Made by a program: the position numbers and the translations under genes. This document shows positions 23,888 through 32,662 of a DNA stretch of 37,875 nucleotides, one piece after another. Every line of letters starts with the position of its first letter. Position 1 is the first letter of the stretch. Below the pieces are notes generated by a model, which worked only from the letters and a program-made list of their open reading frames with translations, ran no database searches and had not been told where the DNA came from. The stretch is taken from assembly GCA_020445335.1 (NCBI GenBank), contig JAGRGU010000125.1:1-37875 (forward strand). Direction: 5' to 3'. This DNA is from Gammaproteobacteria bacterium. Lineage in GTDB: Bacteria; Pseudomonadota; Gammaproteobacteria; Chromatiales; Chromatiaceae.

Positions 23888-25666
23888 TCATAGCGGCCAG
23901 ACCAGCAGGATCAGCGGGATGCTGAGCACCAGGATCAGCAGCTCCAGCGGCAGCCCCATGCGCCAATAGTCGCCGAACTGGTATCCGCCCGGCGCCATCA
24001 CCAGGGTGTTGGACTGGTGCCCGATCGGGGTCAGAAACGCGCAGGATGCGCCGATAGCGATCGCCATCAGAAACGGATCCGGGCTGACGTTCATCGACTC
24101 GGCCGCTGCGACTCCGATCGGTGCCATCACCAGCGCGGTCGCCGCGTTGTTGACCAGACTCGAAAGCAGCATCGTGATGACCATGATCAGCACCAGTATC
24201 AGCACCGGCGAATCGCCGCCGGCAAGCGCGATCAACAGCTCCGTGATGCGGATGGTGGCGCCGGTCGTCTCCAGCGCATGCCCGACGGGAATCATGGCCC
24301 CCAGCAGGATGATGATCGACCAGTCGACCTGTGAGTAGATCTCTCTGACCCGGATGATGCCGGCGAAGACGTAGACGATGATGGCAATGGTGAACGCAAC
24401 CGGCAGCGTCAACAGATGCGTCATCGCGAGCACCACCGCGGCGCCGAAAGAGAGCAGTGCAATCGCCACTCTGGGCGGGCGGTCGAGACGCAGGGGGCGA
24501 GTCGCGAGCGGCAACAATCCGAGTTGCTTGAACTGCTCGTCGATCGTCTCCTGGTGTCCCTGCAGCAACAGAACATCACCTATGCGGAAGATCTGGCGTC
24601 GCAGACGAGGCACCATCGGCCGGTCCTTGCGCGCCAACCCGACCAGGGCGATGGATCTGCCGGAGAGTCTGCGCAGGAAGCGAGTGTCGCGGCCGATCAG
24701 TGGAGAGTCACGCGTCAATACCCCTTCGAGCATCATCAGGCTGTGCTGATCGGGCTCTTCGTAGATGTGTGTCGCAGTGGTGACCAACTCGAAACCGTAT
24801 TTGTCGATCAGCGGACTGATCTCGGTCGGATCGGCACGCAGGATGAATATGTCGCCGGCGCGAACACGGTGGTCTTCGGCAATGGTGCGCATGAATCCGT
24901 TGGCGTCCGCGATACCCAGGAGTTCGATGGCATCGTGCGCGATCAACGGCAGATCGGAGAGTCGTTCACCGACGCAGTTGCAGTTTTCGGTGGCGCGCAC
25001 CTCGGTCAGATAGCTCTCGATCTGAAACAGTTTGAACGAGGCGTCGCCGCTCATGCGCTGTTGCGGAATCAGGCGCCAGCCCAGGAGAACGATGAAGGCA
25101 ACTCCCAGCAGCGCGACAGGTACGCCGACCGGTGCGAAGTCGAACATGCTGTAGCCGTTGCCGAGCGTGTCGGCACGATAGCCCGAGATGATGATATTGG
25201 GCGGTGTACCGATCAGTGTCGCCAGGCCGCCCAGGATGCTGCCGAAGGCCAGCGGCATCAACAGCCTGGCCGGCGGAATCTTGTACTCTTCGGCGGCCAT
25301 CATCGTCACCGGCAGCATCAGCGCCAGCGCGCCGACATTGTTCATGAACGCGGAGAGCAGCGTGACGATGAGCGTCAGGCTCGCCAGCAACAGCGTGGGA
25401 GAGGGTTGGGCCCGCTTGAACAGCTCAGCGATGCGGTTGACGACGCCGGCATTCTGCAGTCCCTGAGAGAGGATGAGCACCGCGATCACGGTGACCACGG
25501 CGGGATGGCCGAAACCGTGAAATGCTTCCGCCTCGGGTACCAGACCCAACAGAATACAGGCGAGGAGGCTGAACATCGCGACCAGATCGTAGCGCCAGCG
25601 CCCCCAGGCGAAGAGTATCAGGGACGCGAACAGAACCAGCAAAATCTGAATCTGCGGGGTTGTCAT
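23888..25666 (-). CDS. SLC13/DASS-family transporter with two TrkA-C domains
   Basis: This 592-residue inner-membrane protein has two sets of hydrophobic helices (about 1-200 and 395-592) around a cytoplasmic insert. The insert holds two TrkA-C (RCK-C) domains, each ending in the typical pattern, AGDIFILRADPTEI near 275 and GDVLLLQGHQETI near 365. The transport halves contain the repeated hairpin motifs of divalent-anion:sodium symporters (NNVGALALMLPV and TPPNIIISG in the first half; NNAATALVMAPI and TPIGHQSNTLVM in the second). Homologues move sulfate, dicarboxylates or other anions. The TrkA-C domains may bind a ligand that gates transport. No neighbour reveals the substrate. Confidence 0.92.
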   Translation of the reverse strand: MTTPQIQILLVLFASLILFAWGRWRYDLVAMFSLLACILLGLVPEAEAFHGFGHPAVVTVIAVLILSQGLQNAGVVNRIAELFKRAQPSPTLLLASLTLIVTLLSAFMNNVGALALMLPVTMMAAEEYKIPPARLLMPLAFGSILGGLATLIGTPPNIIISGYRADTLGNGYSMFDFAPVGVPVALLGVAFIVLLGWRLIPQQRMSGDASFKLFQIESYLTEVRATENCNCVGERLSDLPLIAHDAIELLGIADANGFMRTIAEDHRVRAGDIFILRADPTEISPLIDKYGFELVTTATHIYEEPDQHSLMMLEGVLTRDSPLIGRDTRFLRRLSGRSIALVGLARKDRPMVPRLRRQIFRIGDVLLLQGHQETIDEQFKQLGLLPLATRPLRLDRPPRVAIALLSFGAAVVLAMTHLLTLPVAFTIAIIVYVFAGIIRVREIYSQVDWSIIILLGAMIPVGHALETTGATIRITELLIALAGGDSPVLILVLIMVITMLLSSLVNNAATALVMAPIGVAAAESMNVSPDPFLMAIAIGASCAFLTPIGHQSNTLVMAPGGYQFGDYWRMGLPLELLILVLSIPLILLVWPL

Positions 25667-25847
25667 GAGTGTGCGAACCTATCCGGCGTCTGTCGACACG
25701 ATGCCGATATTGTTAACAGACCCCGGCCGTCCAGTGCAACCGCCCCACAATCCCGACCGGCCACTGCCCTGTGCTGGAGCGGGCCGCTGCGGGAGCGGGC
25801 CCGCGCCGGCTGATCCTGCGGCGGGCCCGTGTCGCGGTACGACGATA

Positions 25848-27053
25848 TCAGTACCGCAAATCATCCTTGTCGTAGTGTATTCCCAGTTTCGCTGCCTGCT
25901 CGCGAACCGCATTTTGAATCCGGTGGTCGAGGGAGGTTTCTCGTGCTTCGACCTTCTTCGCCGCGTCCGCCAGGTAGCTTTCGCGCTTGCTGCTGAGCGT
26001 CTCGATCTCGGCGCGCAACCGGTCGCGTTCCGCGGCTCGCTCCACTATCAGCGCTTTGCGTTCGCCAGGCGCCATCGCCTGCATCGGTGCAGGCAGGTCG
26101 GCGCTGTCGATCTCCTCCAGCGCAACGCGACCGCTGGAGACGCCATCGACCAGTTCGTTTTCGCCCAGGAAGTTCTCCGCTCCGCTTCGCGACAGGTTGT
26201 AGGTGGCGCGTCTCGCGCGCGATGCCGCGGACGCTTCGTCGTGCAGCTTCCGCGTCGCCCGCATCTTGCGCTGCTGTCTTGCGCGCTGTGCTTGATCGCC
26301 GTAGTAGAGGCGGGTGGCGTCCAGCTGCGCCGACAACGCGGCGATCTGTTCGTCGAACGGCGAGTCGAGCGCCAGCGCGCCACCCTGCTGATCGACGCGG
26401 AAATAGGTACCGCCGCCAAGCGCCGCGATCTGCTGCCAGATACGGCGTGTCTGCGGGCTCTCTCCGCACTGCACCGCGTTGACGACGATATCGCGCCCGT
26501 CCGCTTCGCGCAGCAGCTCCGGATAACGACGCTCGTTGTCGTAATCCATGTGCGGCGGTGCGTCGCCGACCAGAAACACCACCTTGTAGGCGTTCTCGTG
26601 CTGGCTCCAGGAGAGCTTGTGCAGGGCGTCGTCCAGCGCCTGATTGACGCTCTCCGGTCCGTCGCCGCCGCCCTCGGCGCGCAGCTCCATCAGTGTGGCG
26701 TAGACGCTGTCCATGTCGCTCGACAGATCCTCCACCCGGGTGACGTAGGCATCTCCCCGGTCTCGATAGGCCACCAGTCCCATACGGATCGCCGGAGCGG
26801 GATCGCCAGCCGCCATGCTCGCCGCGATCGACCAGATCTTCTCCTTGGCGGCGGCGATCATGCCGCCCATGCTGCCGGTGGTGTCGAGAACGAAAACGAC
26901 ATCGATGACCGGTCGTTGCGCTGCTGCCGCGTTGAGCGGCGCGATGGGTTGTACCGCGTGCGCGGTCGTGGGGCTGGTCTCGATCAGCGGGTAGGCACCG
27001 ATGGCTACGGCGGTGGCGGTGAAAAGGGTCAGGGCGATCACTCCGTTTTTCAT
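25848..27053 (-). CDS. Exported von Willebrand factor A (VWA) domain protein
   Basis: This 401-residue protein has a signal peptide (hydrophobic 5-20, cleavage near TAHA) and a VWA domain (about 48-255) with a metal-binding site of DTTGSM type (variant DXSXS) and further residues in GGGDGPESVNQALDDAL. The C-terminal part (about 260-401) is charged, helical and probably coiled coil. VWA domains bind partner proteins through a divalent metal. The start at ATG 27053 is fixed by GGAGTGA. It is the last gene of a three-gene minus-strand operon with a PspA-like protein and a membrane protein, so it probably acts on the outer side of the same envelope system. GC-rich inverted sequence at about 25790-25830 could end the operon. 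Confidence 0.88.
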   Translation of the reverse strand: MKNGVIALTLFTATAVAIGAYPLIETSPTTAHAVQPIAPLNAAAAQRPVIDVVFVLDTTGSMGGMIAAAKEKIWSIAASMAAGDPAPAIRMGLVAYRDRGDAYVTRVEDLSSDMDSVYATLMELRAEGGGDGPESVNQALDDALHKLSWSQHENAYKVVFLVGDAPPHMDYDNERRYPELLREADGRDIVVNAVQCGESPQTRRIWQQIAALGGGTYFRVDQQGGALALDSPFDEQIAALSAQLDATRLYYGDQAQRARQQRKMRATRKLHDEASAASRARRATYNLSRSGAENFLGENELVDGVSSGRVALEEIDSADLPAPMQAMAPGERKALIVERAAERDRLRAEIETLSSKRESYLADAAKKVEARETSLDHRIQNAVREQAAKLGIHYDKDDLRY

Positions 27054-27073
27054 GATAGTCACTCCGGATATAT

Positions 27074-27634
27074 TCAAGAACGCAGGTTCAGTCGCTGCAG
27101 TGCGAGCTGAGCCGATTGGTAAGCCTGGGCGAAGGGGTGTTGTGGCTCCGCTTGGTCGCTGCGATGCCAGACGCTCGGGTTGGGGATGAAGATGAACAGC
27201 GCCTGGACCAGGAACAGCGACCAGACCGCGAGAAACAGATTGCCGCTCTGCAGCGCCGCCCAAGACGCGGTGGCGAGTCCCAGCAGTACCAGGCCGAGAT
27301 CCATCAACACCGCCAGCGGGCCGGCGTGCAGATAGCGTGAACGCAGCAGCCAGACGAAGCCGCTGTGCAGCAGTACCGCGCCACTGAGCGGCAGCGTCTG
27401 TGTCAGCGACAGCGGACCGATCATCAGCCACAATGCGATCATCGCGACGCGCCCGCTGCGCAGTCGGCTGCGACCCAGCAGATAGATGGTATAGCCCAGA
27501 CTCAACAGCACACCGACCAGACGCAGTGCGCTCTCGGCAGGTAGCAGCAGTATCGCGCTGCTGTAGCAGAGACTGGCGCCGAGCGCGGCCACGAGTGCCA
27601 CCACGATCCCCTCAACGAAACTTACACTTTTCAT
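27074..27634 (-). CDS. Multi-helix membrane protein linked to PspA/VWA operon
   Basis: This 186-residue protein has about six hydrophobic segments between residues 8 and 150, then a hydrophilic C-terminal tail (about 152-186) with Gln- and Leu-rich helix. I recognise no family. Its ATG overlaps the stop of the PspA-like gene (ATGA, 27634-27631), and its own stop is 20 bases before the VWA gene, so the three proteins are made together. It could be the membrane partner that connects the cytoplasmic PspA-like protein to the exported VWA protein; that is inference. Confidence 0.78.
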   Translation of the reverse strand: MKSVSFVEGIVVALVAALGASLCYSSAILLLPAESALRLVGVLLSLGYTIYLLGRSRLRSGRVAMIALWLMIGPLSLTQTLPLSGAVLLHSGFVWLLRSRYLHAGPLAVLMDLGLVLLGLATASWAALQSGNLFLAVWSLFLVQALFIFIPNPSVWHRSDQAEPQHPFAQAYQSAQLALQRLNLRS

Positions 27635-28167
27635 CTAAGCCCCCGCTTCTGCTTTTCGCGCAGCAGCGCGAGCTCGACCTGCTGCTCGCTCACCACGGGG
27701 TCGAAGCGGCAGGTGTGCGCTGGCTGCATCTCGACAACCGGCTCCCGCGCGGCCAGCTCGGCCTGTTGTCGGGTCTGCTCCAGGCGCTGGCGACTCTCTG
27801 TCAATCTCTGCTCCAGCGCTTCCAGCCCCTGCTGGCACTCCCGCCGTTGCGCCGCTGTCGACTCGATCCGCTGTTCGCACTCCAGCCTGCGACGGATGAG
27901 ACCCTTGGCCAGCGATTCGGCGTCGTTCTCGAAACAGAGGTCGAGCTCCTGCGCGTAGCCCTCGAGCGAGCGCGCCAGCGACTCCTCGCGGCGCGCCAGA
28001 TCGCCGCTGCGCCGTTGCAGCCGTTTGAACTGCGCCTCGTCCTCGGCGAGCGCCTGCTCCATCTCGCGCAGCGCCTGCCGCAGCAACGCCTCCGGCTCCT
28101 CCAGCTGGTCGAGCAGCGCATGCAGGTCGGCGCGCAGCAGTCGGGAAACACGTCTGATCAATGCCAT
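27631..28167 (-). CDS. Short PspA/IM30-like coiled-coil protein
   Basis: This 178-residue protein opens like PspA (MALIRRVSRLLRADLHALLDQLEEP, in the form of an amphipathic first helix followed by the LLRQALREMEQAL helix). It continues as a long charged coiled coil to about residue 145. PspA/IM30 proteins of about 220 residues coat stressed inner membranes as ESCRT-III-like polymers. This one stops early, lacking most of the last helices, and ends in a short tail with one Cys (CRFDPVV). The start is fixed by GAGGAGA before ATG 28167. It leads the operon and is divergent from a two-component system, which fits envelope-stress control. Confidence 0.82.
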   Translation of the reverse strand: MALIRRVSRLLRADLHALLDQLEEPEALLRQALREMEQALAEDEAQFKRLQRRSGDLARREESLARSLEGYAQELDLCFENDAESLAKGLIRRRLECEQRIESTAAQRRECQQGLEALEQRLTESRQRLEQTRQQAELAAREPVVEMQPAHTCRFDPVVSEQQVELALLREKQKRGLR

Positions 28168-28234
28168 TTCATCTCTCCTCGGTTTGGCCCCTGGCTCTAC
28201 ACTAGGGCGCCGCGGGCAGAGCGAACAGACAGGC

Positions 28235-28276
28235 TTTGGTAAAATCCGGCGGCTGGGTTTTTACCAAAAATTTACC
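28235..28276. promoter_or_regulatory. Operator-like TTTACC array between divergent operons
   Basis: TTTGGTAAAA (28235-28244) and TTTTACCAAA (28259-28268) are a perfect 10-base inverted repeat with a 14-base spacer. In addition, TTTACC occurs at 28260-28265 and again at 28271-28276, exactly 11 bases apart, which is the usual spacing of OmpR/PhoB-type half sites. The array lies 67 bases before the PspA-like start and 72 bases before the regulator start, so one site could control both operons. Confidence 0.6.
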
Positions 28277-28348
28277 TGGCGTCGATGGCCCGGCTGCTAG
28301 ACTCGTTGCTGCGGGCCATCACTGCTCCGCCTGGAAAACGCAATCCGC

Positions 28349-29053
28349 ATGTCAAGCAAACCACGCCTGCTGATCATTGAAGATGAAGCACCGATCCGTA
28401 ACGGACTGGTCGACGTCTTTCTGTTTCATGGATTCGAGGTGGAGAGCGCCGAGGAGGGGACGCGGGGTCTGTCGCTGGCGCTCGCCGGCAACTACGACCT
28501 GGTGCTGCTGGACCTGATGCTGCCCGGGCTCAACGGCTTCGATCTTTGTGAGCGCTTGCGGGCGGCGCGGCCAGACCAGCCGGTGATCATGCTGACCGCG
28601 CGCAGCAGCGACGAGGATATCGTCCATGGCCTGACGCTCGGCGCCGATGACTACGTCGCCAAACCCTTTTCGGTCACCCAGCTGGTGCTGCGCGTGCAGG
28701 CGGTGCTGCGCCGGACCCGGCCGCCGGGCGAAACCCGGCAGTCGATCCGTCTGGGTGAATCGGTCGAGATCGATTGCGACAACCTTGCGGCGCGCACGCC
28801 GGCTGGAGAGGTGCGCTTTACCCGGCGGGAGATGGAGATAGTGCGCTATCTGGCCTCCCACGCCGGTCGGGCGGTGTCGCGGGAGGAGCTGTTGGAGGAG
28901 GTCTGGGGCTACGCCAGGAACCTGGGCCTGGAGACCCGCACGGTCGATATCCATATCGCCAAACTGCGGCGCAAGATCGAACCGGACCCGGGCTCGCCGA
29001 GCTTTCTGGTGACCGTGCGCGGCGTCGGCTACCGGCTGCTGCAGGGGCCTTGA
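28349..29053 (+). CDS. OmpR/PhoB-type response regulator (PspA/VWA-linked)
   Basis: This 234-residue regulator has a receiver domain with Glu11-Asp12-Glu13, phospho-acceptor Asp55 (LLDLMLPGLNG) and Lys in AKPF. Its winged-helix DNA-binding domain has RFTRREMEIVRYL and a TVDIHIAKLRRKIE recognition helix, ending VRGVGYRLL. The kinase gene starts four bases after its stop. The divergent PspA-membrane-VWA operon and the TTTACC array between them are its probable targets, together with its own promoter. No clear ribosome site is visible before ATG 28349. Confidence 0.94.
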   Translation: MSSKPRLLIIEDEAPIRNGLVDVFLFHGFEVESAEEGTRGLSLALAGNYDLVLLDLMLPGLNGFDLCERLRAARPDQPVIMLTARSSDEDIVHGLTLGADDYVAKPFSVTQLVLRVQAVLRRTRPPGETRQSIRLGESVEIDCDNLAARTPAGEVRFTRREMEIVRYLASHAGRAVSREELLEEVWGYARNLGLETRTVDIHIAKLRRKIEPDPGSPSFLVTVRGVGYRLLQGP

Positions 29054-29057
29054 GCCG

Positions 29058-31106
29058 GTGCGCGGCGGCTTTCGATCGTTGCACAGGTCCGCGCTGCGGC
29101 GGTTGTTGCTGCTGCTTTTCGTCGCGCTGGCGACACCGACTGCGGTGCTGGTCTGGCAGGCGCTCTCGGAGATGAAGTGGGAAGCGCTGCATCGGCATCG
29201 GTTGCTGGCCGAAGAGCTGGCGACACGCATCGATCAGGCCGCCGCGAAGCTGATCGCCGGCGAGGAGCGGCGCCCGTTCACCGATTTCTCCTTTCTCAAC
29301 GTGGTGGGCAGCGGTGGCAGTGCCAATCTGCTGCAGCGTTCGTCGCTCGCGGCCTGGCCGCCGGTTGCGCCGATCGCCGGCACGCTGGGCTACTTCCAGA
29401 TCGACGCGGCAGGCCGCTTCAGCACCCCTTATCTGCCACCGGATCATGAGCGTGCGGCGCGTTACGGTCTCTCCGCGCAAGAGAGCGAACAGCGACTCGC
29501 GCTGTCACTGCGCATTCACCACATTCTGCGGCAGAACCGTCTGGTCGCCGCCAGCCCGGTGGCAGCGCAGGAGGGGCGGGCGCTCGAACCCGAGGCCGCC
29601 GCGCCGACGATGCCCAAAGCCGCTGCACCGGCCAGGTCGAAATCGGAGCGCTCGCCCGAGCCCGAAACCGCTCTGGTTCAGTCGCAGGCCGCTTTCGATC
29701 GGCTGGCGAGCGCGCCGAAGCGGAGTCAGCAGCGCAGCGTGGCGGTTCCTTCCCAGGGCATCGCGCGGCTGGAGGAGCTGAAGCTGGAGCAACCCTTCGC
29801 CGATGCGGATGCGCCGCAGGCTTCGTCACGGGAGAAGCTCGCAACCGGCGCCGGCGCGGCCGCTTCCCGCGTGCGCAAGGAGCGCGGCCAGCTGCCCGAT
29901 CCGGTGGTCGATCTGGCGGATGAGGCCGGCGACTGGCCGTCACGTATTCCGGTGAGGAGCTTCGAGAGCGAACTCGATCGTTATCGCTTCAGCCGGCTCG
30001 AAGACGGCCATTTCGTGCTTTTTCGCAACGTCTGGCGCGACGGACAGCGCTACATACAGGGAATCCTGCTGGCTCAGCAGCCGTTTCTCCAGGGGCTTGC
30101 CGGAGGCCTCTTTCAACCCTCGCTGCTGGCCTTGATGAGCGACCTGATGGTCGCTTATCAGGGCGACCTGCAGCAGCTGTTCGGCAGCGGCGAGCGTTAC
30201 GACTACCTCTCCAGCCGCGAGATGCAGGGCACGCTGCTCTATCGCACCGCGCTGTCGGCACCGTTCGACGATATCGACCTGCTCTTCAGCGTCAGGCAAC
30301 TGCCGCCGGGGGCGGGTAGCGGCGTAATCATCTGGAGTGCCGCATTGCTGTTCGTGGTGCTCTGCGGCGGCCTGTTGATGCTCTATCGCCTGGGCCTGAG
30401 CCAGATCGAACTGGCCCGGCAGCAGCAGGAGTTCGTCTCGGCGGTGAGCCACGAGCTGAAAACACCGTTGACTTCGATCCGTATGTACGGCGAGATGCTG
30501 ATGAAGGGTTGGGTCGAGGAGCAGCGGCGCGAGCGCTACTACCGCTATATTTTCGACGAAGGGGAGCGCCTTTCGCGATTGATCGAGAACGTGCTCCGTT
30601 TCGCGCGCATGGACCGCGGAGAGCAGCGTCTGGAGCTGGTGGAGTATCGATTCGGCGGGCTGCTGGAGGAGATCCGGCCCAAGCTGGCGGCGCAGGCGGA
30701 GCAGGCCGGATACACGCTCAGGCTGAGCTGCGAGGAGCAGGCGCAAGGCGCGCTGCTGCGGGTCGACGCGGACGCGCTGACCCAGGTACTGATCAACCTG
30801 GTCGACAACGCACTCAAGTTCTCGGTAGGTTGCGCCAGACGCGAAGTGGAGCTGGGTTGCCGCAGCCTGGATCGCGATCGTCTGCGGTTATGGGTGCGCG
30901 ACTACGGTCCCGGGGTCCCAAGGGACCAGCGCCGCAAGATCTTCGCCATGTTCTACCGCAGCGAGGACGAGATGACGCGCGAAACCCGCGGCACCGGCAT
31001 CGGGCTGGCGCTGGTCGAGCGCCTGATGAGGGCGATGCACGGCTCTGTCGGGGTGGTCGAGCGTGACCCCGGCGCCGAATTCCAGCTCGATCTGCAGCGG
31101 CGCTAA
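29058..31106 (+). CDS. Sensor histidine kinase with long Ala/Pro-rich periplasmic region
   Basis: This 682-residue kinase starts at GTG 29058. Helix one is at about 12-32 and helix two at about 418-440 (VIIWSAALLFVVLCGGLLML). The roughly 385 residues between them are much longer than usual for an OmpR-type partner and include a low-complexity Ala/Pro/Glu/Ser stretch (about 165-300) between two folded-looking parts. The HisKA domain has SHELKTPLTS with phospho-acceptor His465. The ATPase domain has NLVDNALKFS, DYGPGVP and GTGIGLALVERL. There is no obvious HAMP domain. It pairs with the regulator upstream. The disordered linker may let the sensor reach across the periplasm or contact the exported VWA protein; that is inference. 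Confidence 0.92.
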   Translation: MRGGFRSLHRSALRRLLLLLFVALATPTAVLVWQALSEMKWEALHRHRLLAEELATRIDQAAAKLIAGEERRPFTDFSFLNVVGSGGSANLLQRSSLAAWPPVAPIAGTLGYFQIDAAGRFSTPYLPPDHERAARYGLSAQESEQRLALSLRIHHILRQNRLVAASPVAAQEGRALEPEAAAPTMPKAAAPARSKSERSPEPETALVQSQAAFDRLASAPKRSQQRSVAVPSQGIARLEELKLEQPFADADAPQASSREKLATGAGAAASRVRKERGQLPDPVVDLADEAGDWPSRIPVRSFESELDRYRFSRLEDGHFVLFRNVWRDGQRYIQGILLAQQPFLQGLAGGLFQPSLLALMSDLMVAYQGDLQQLFGSGERYDYLSSREMQGTLLYRTALSAPFDDIDLLFSVRQLPPGAGSGVIIWSAALLFVVLCGGLLMLYRLGLSQIELARQQQEFVSAVSHELKTPLTSIRMYGEMLMKGWVEEQRRERYYRYIFDEGERLSRLIENVLRFARMDRGEQRLELVEYRFGGLLEEIRPKLAAQAEQAGYTLRLSCEEQAQGALLRVDADALTQVLINLVDNALKFSVGCARREVELGCRSLDRDRLRLWVRDYGPGVPRDQRRKIFAMFYRSEDEMTRETRGTGIGLALVERLMRAMHGSVGVVERDPGAEFQLDLQRR

Positions 31107-31127
31107 CGGTGGCGCGGATTCCGCCCG

Positions 31128-32159
31128 CTATTGCGACAGATCGACGTTCTTGCCGGCCGACAGCAGCTGTTCGGTGCGCACGCCGAGGTAGTCGTAGAAG
31201 CTCTTCGGGTACTTTTCGTAGTGGCGCTCGCCGACGTAGCGCAGCGTCTCCTCGAAATGGTAGCTGTAGAGCATCCCGTCGATGCGCGAAACCTCGCGTC
31301 CCTTGTCGTAGAGCACTATGCCCGGGCGGTAGCTGAGGCCCAGCCGTTCGGCAAAGGCGCGTGGCGTGGTCCTGTTGCCCTCGGGGTCGATGATCTCGTC
31401 GTCGCTGCGGGCGTCCAGCCGCACGAAGGTGAAGCGCTTCAGCACTTCGCGCACGCTGTCGCGCTGCAGGTGTCCGTCGTGCAGTTCGTCGCAGCGGTCG
31501 CAGCTTGCGTCCTCGAACAGAATCGCCAGCGGCTCGCCGGCCACCGCCTGCAGATCGCTCAGCGTCTGCAGCTGGGGATGGTCGCGGAAGCGGTACCGCG
31601 GCTTGGCTGCGCGGGCCTCGACGAACTCGGCCAGCGAGCTTTGCAGATAGGCCTTCTCTTTCACATAGTCGAGCGCCTGGCCGAAATCCTGCGGCGAGCG
31701 GTAGCCGTTCAGCCGCAGCACGCTCTTGTTTTCATGGTTGAGAAAGATCACCGTCGGTGTGTAGCGAACCTTGAGATGCTTCGCCAGCTCCTTCTCCGGG
31801 ACGCTCAGCTCGGCGTTGAAGGCGATTTCGCGGTCGCCTTTGATGTTCAGCTGGATCACGTCGAAGTTGGCTTTGATGTACTCGGTGCGCTCGCCGCCCT
31901 TGAAATTCTCCTCCACCATGCGGAAGCAGTAGGGACAGTTGTTGAGATGCATGAAGAGCATCACGTGCTTGCCGGCGCTGCTGGCATCGCTGACATCCTC
32001 GGCAATGTCGAGAAAGCTCTCCTTGAACCATCCCGGGTGTTCGAACTGCTGACCGCCGGTCACCTTGCCTCTGGCGTTCTCCGCGCCGAGCGGGGCGCTG
32101 AGCGAAAACAACAACGCCAGCAACAGTGTGATAACGGGGGTGGATAGGGATCTCGGCAT
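31128..32159 (-). CDS. Exported protein with two thioredoxin-like domains (SoxW-like)
   Basis: This 343-residue protein has a signal peptide (hydrophobic 9-22, cleavage near LGA-EN). A first thioredoxin-like domain (about 50-165) has the redox pair CPYC (75-78) and the cis-Pro loop YTPTVIF. A second (about 195-320) has a CDRC pair near 220 and YRPGIVLY as its cis-Pro loop. Proteins of this type (SoxW/DsbC-related) reduce or shuffle disulfides in the periplasm, for example for cytochrome c maturation or sulfur oxidation. Having two such domains in one chain is uncommon. The start at ATG 32159 is fixed by AGGAGA. It is convergent with the kinase gene, with 21 bases between the stops, and has its own promoter region. 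Confidence 0.85.
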   Translation of the reverse strand: MPRSLSTPVITLLLALLFSLSAPLGAENARGKVTGGQQFEHPGWFKESFLDIAEDVSDASSAGKHVMLFMHLNNCPYCFRMVEENFKGGERTEYIKANFDVIQLNIKGDREIAFNAELSVPEKELAKHLKVRYTPTVIFLNHENKSVLRLNGYRSPQDFGQALDYVKEKAYLQSSLAEFVEARAAKPRYRFRDHPQLQTLSDLQAVAGEPLAILFEDASCDRCDELHDGHLQRDSVREVLKRFTFVRLDARSDDEIIDPEGNRTTPRAFAERLGLSYRPGIVLYDKGREVSRIDGMLYSYHFEETLRYVGERHYEKYPKSFYDYLGVRTEQLLSAGKNVDLSQ

Positions 32160-32662
32160 GTCGCTCTCCTGGCGCTGGTGCGGATAGTGCAAAGTGTCGC
32201 CATCGCGCCTGTTGCGTCAATCCCGGAAAACTGGGACCTTGTTGGGGTTTGTACCTATACTCGGATGGCGGTGAAGGTGCGGCTGTCCATTTTTTGCAGT
32301 TGCGGCCGCGCCGGTATAGCCGGCGGCACATCTGTTTCAGACGCCCGTCCGAGCGTTTTCAGCCCGGTCCGCCAGTATTCGGCTCGAATGTCCGATTCAG
32401 GGGTGACCGGCCGGCCACCCTGTCGACTTTCACCGCACTCGATCACTGCTTCTCGGATCATCGGGCCGCACCGTTTGCTCCCTGCACGCTCTAGGAGGCC
32501 GCCGGTTGCAACGGTCTCCGGGCGGTCGCCAACGACCTGCTGCATGTCGCATAATTCCGGGTAACCTCGAATTTGCTCAGGCACTTGAGAGCATGCCAAT
32601 AGAGCGCCAATGAGCAGCGGCTGACGCAATAGGGGTAGGGGAGCACAGAATGAGGGAAGAGC
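32160..32662. other. 503-bp gap between thioredoxin-like and K+ channel genes
   Basis: The gap must hold the divergent promoters of the two flanking genes, but I see no convincing -35/-10 pair; TATACT at about 32260 lacks a spaced -35. On the minus strand a 142-codon frame (32255-32683) has a lipobox-like LLAC after a hydrophobic run and could be a small lipoprotein. However, it overlaps the start of the channel gene, has no ribosome site and its early codons lack the G/C third-position bias of its neighbours, so I do not call it. Confidence 0.4.

Noticed and set aside
24416..27110. Two long plus-strand frames (465 and 481 codons) opposite the transporter and VWA genes
   Set aside because: They are rich in Arg, Gln and His without any fold-like pattern, and mirror well-supported minus-strand genes.
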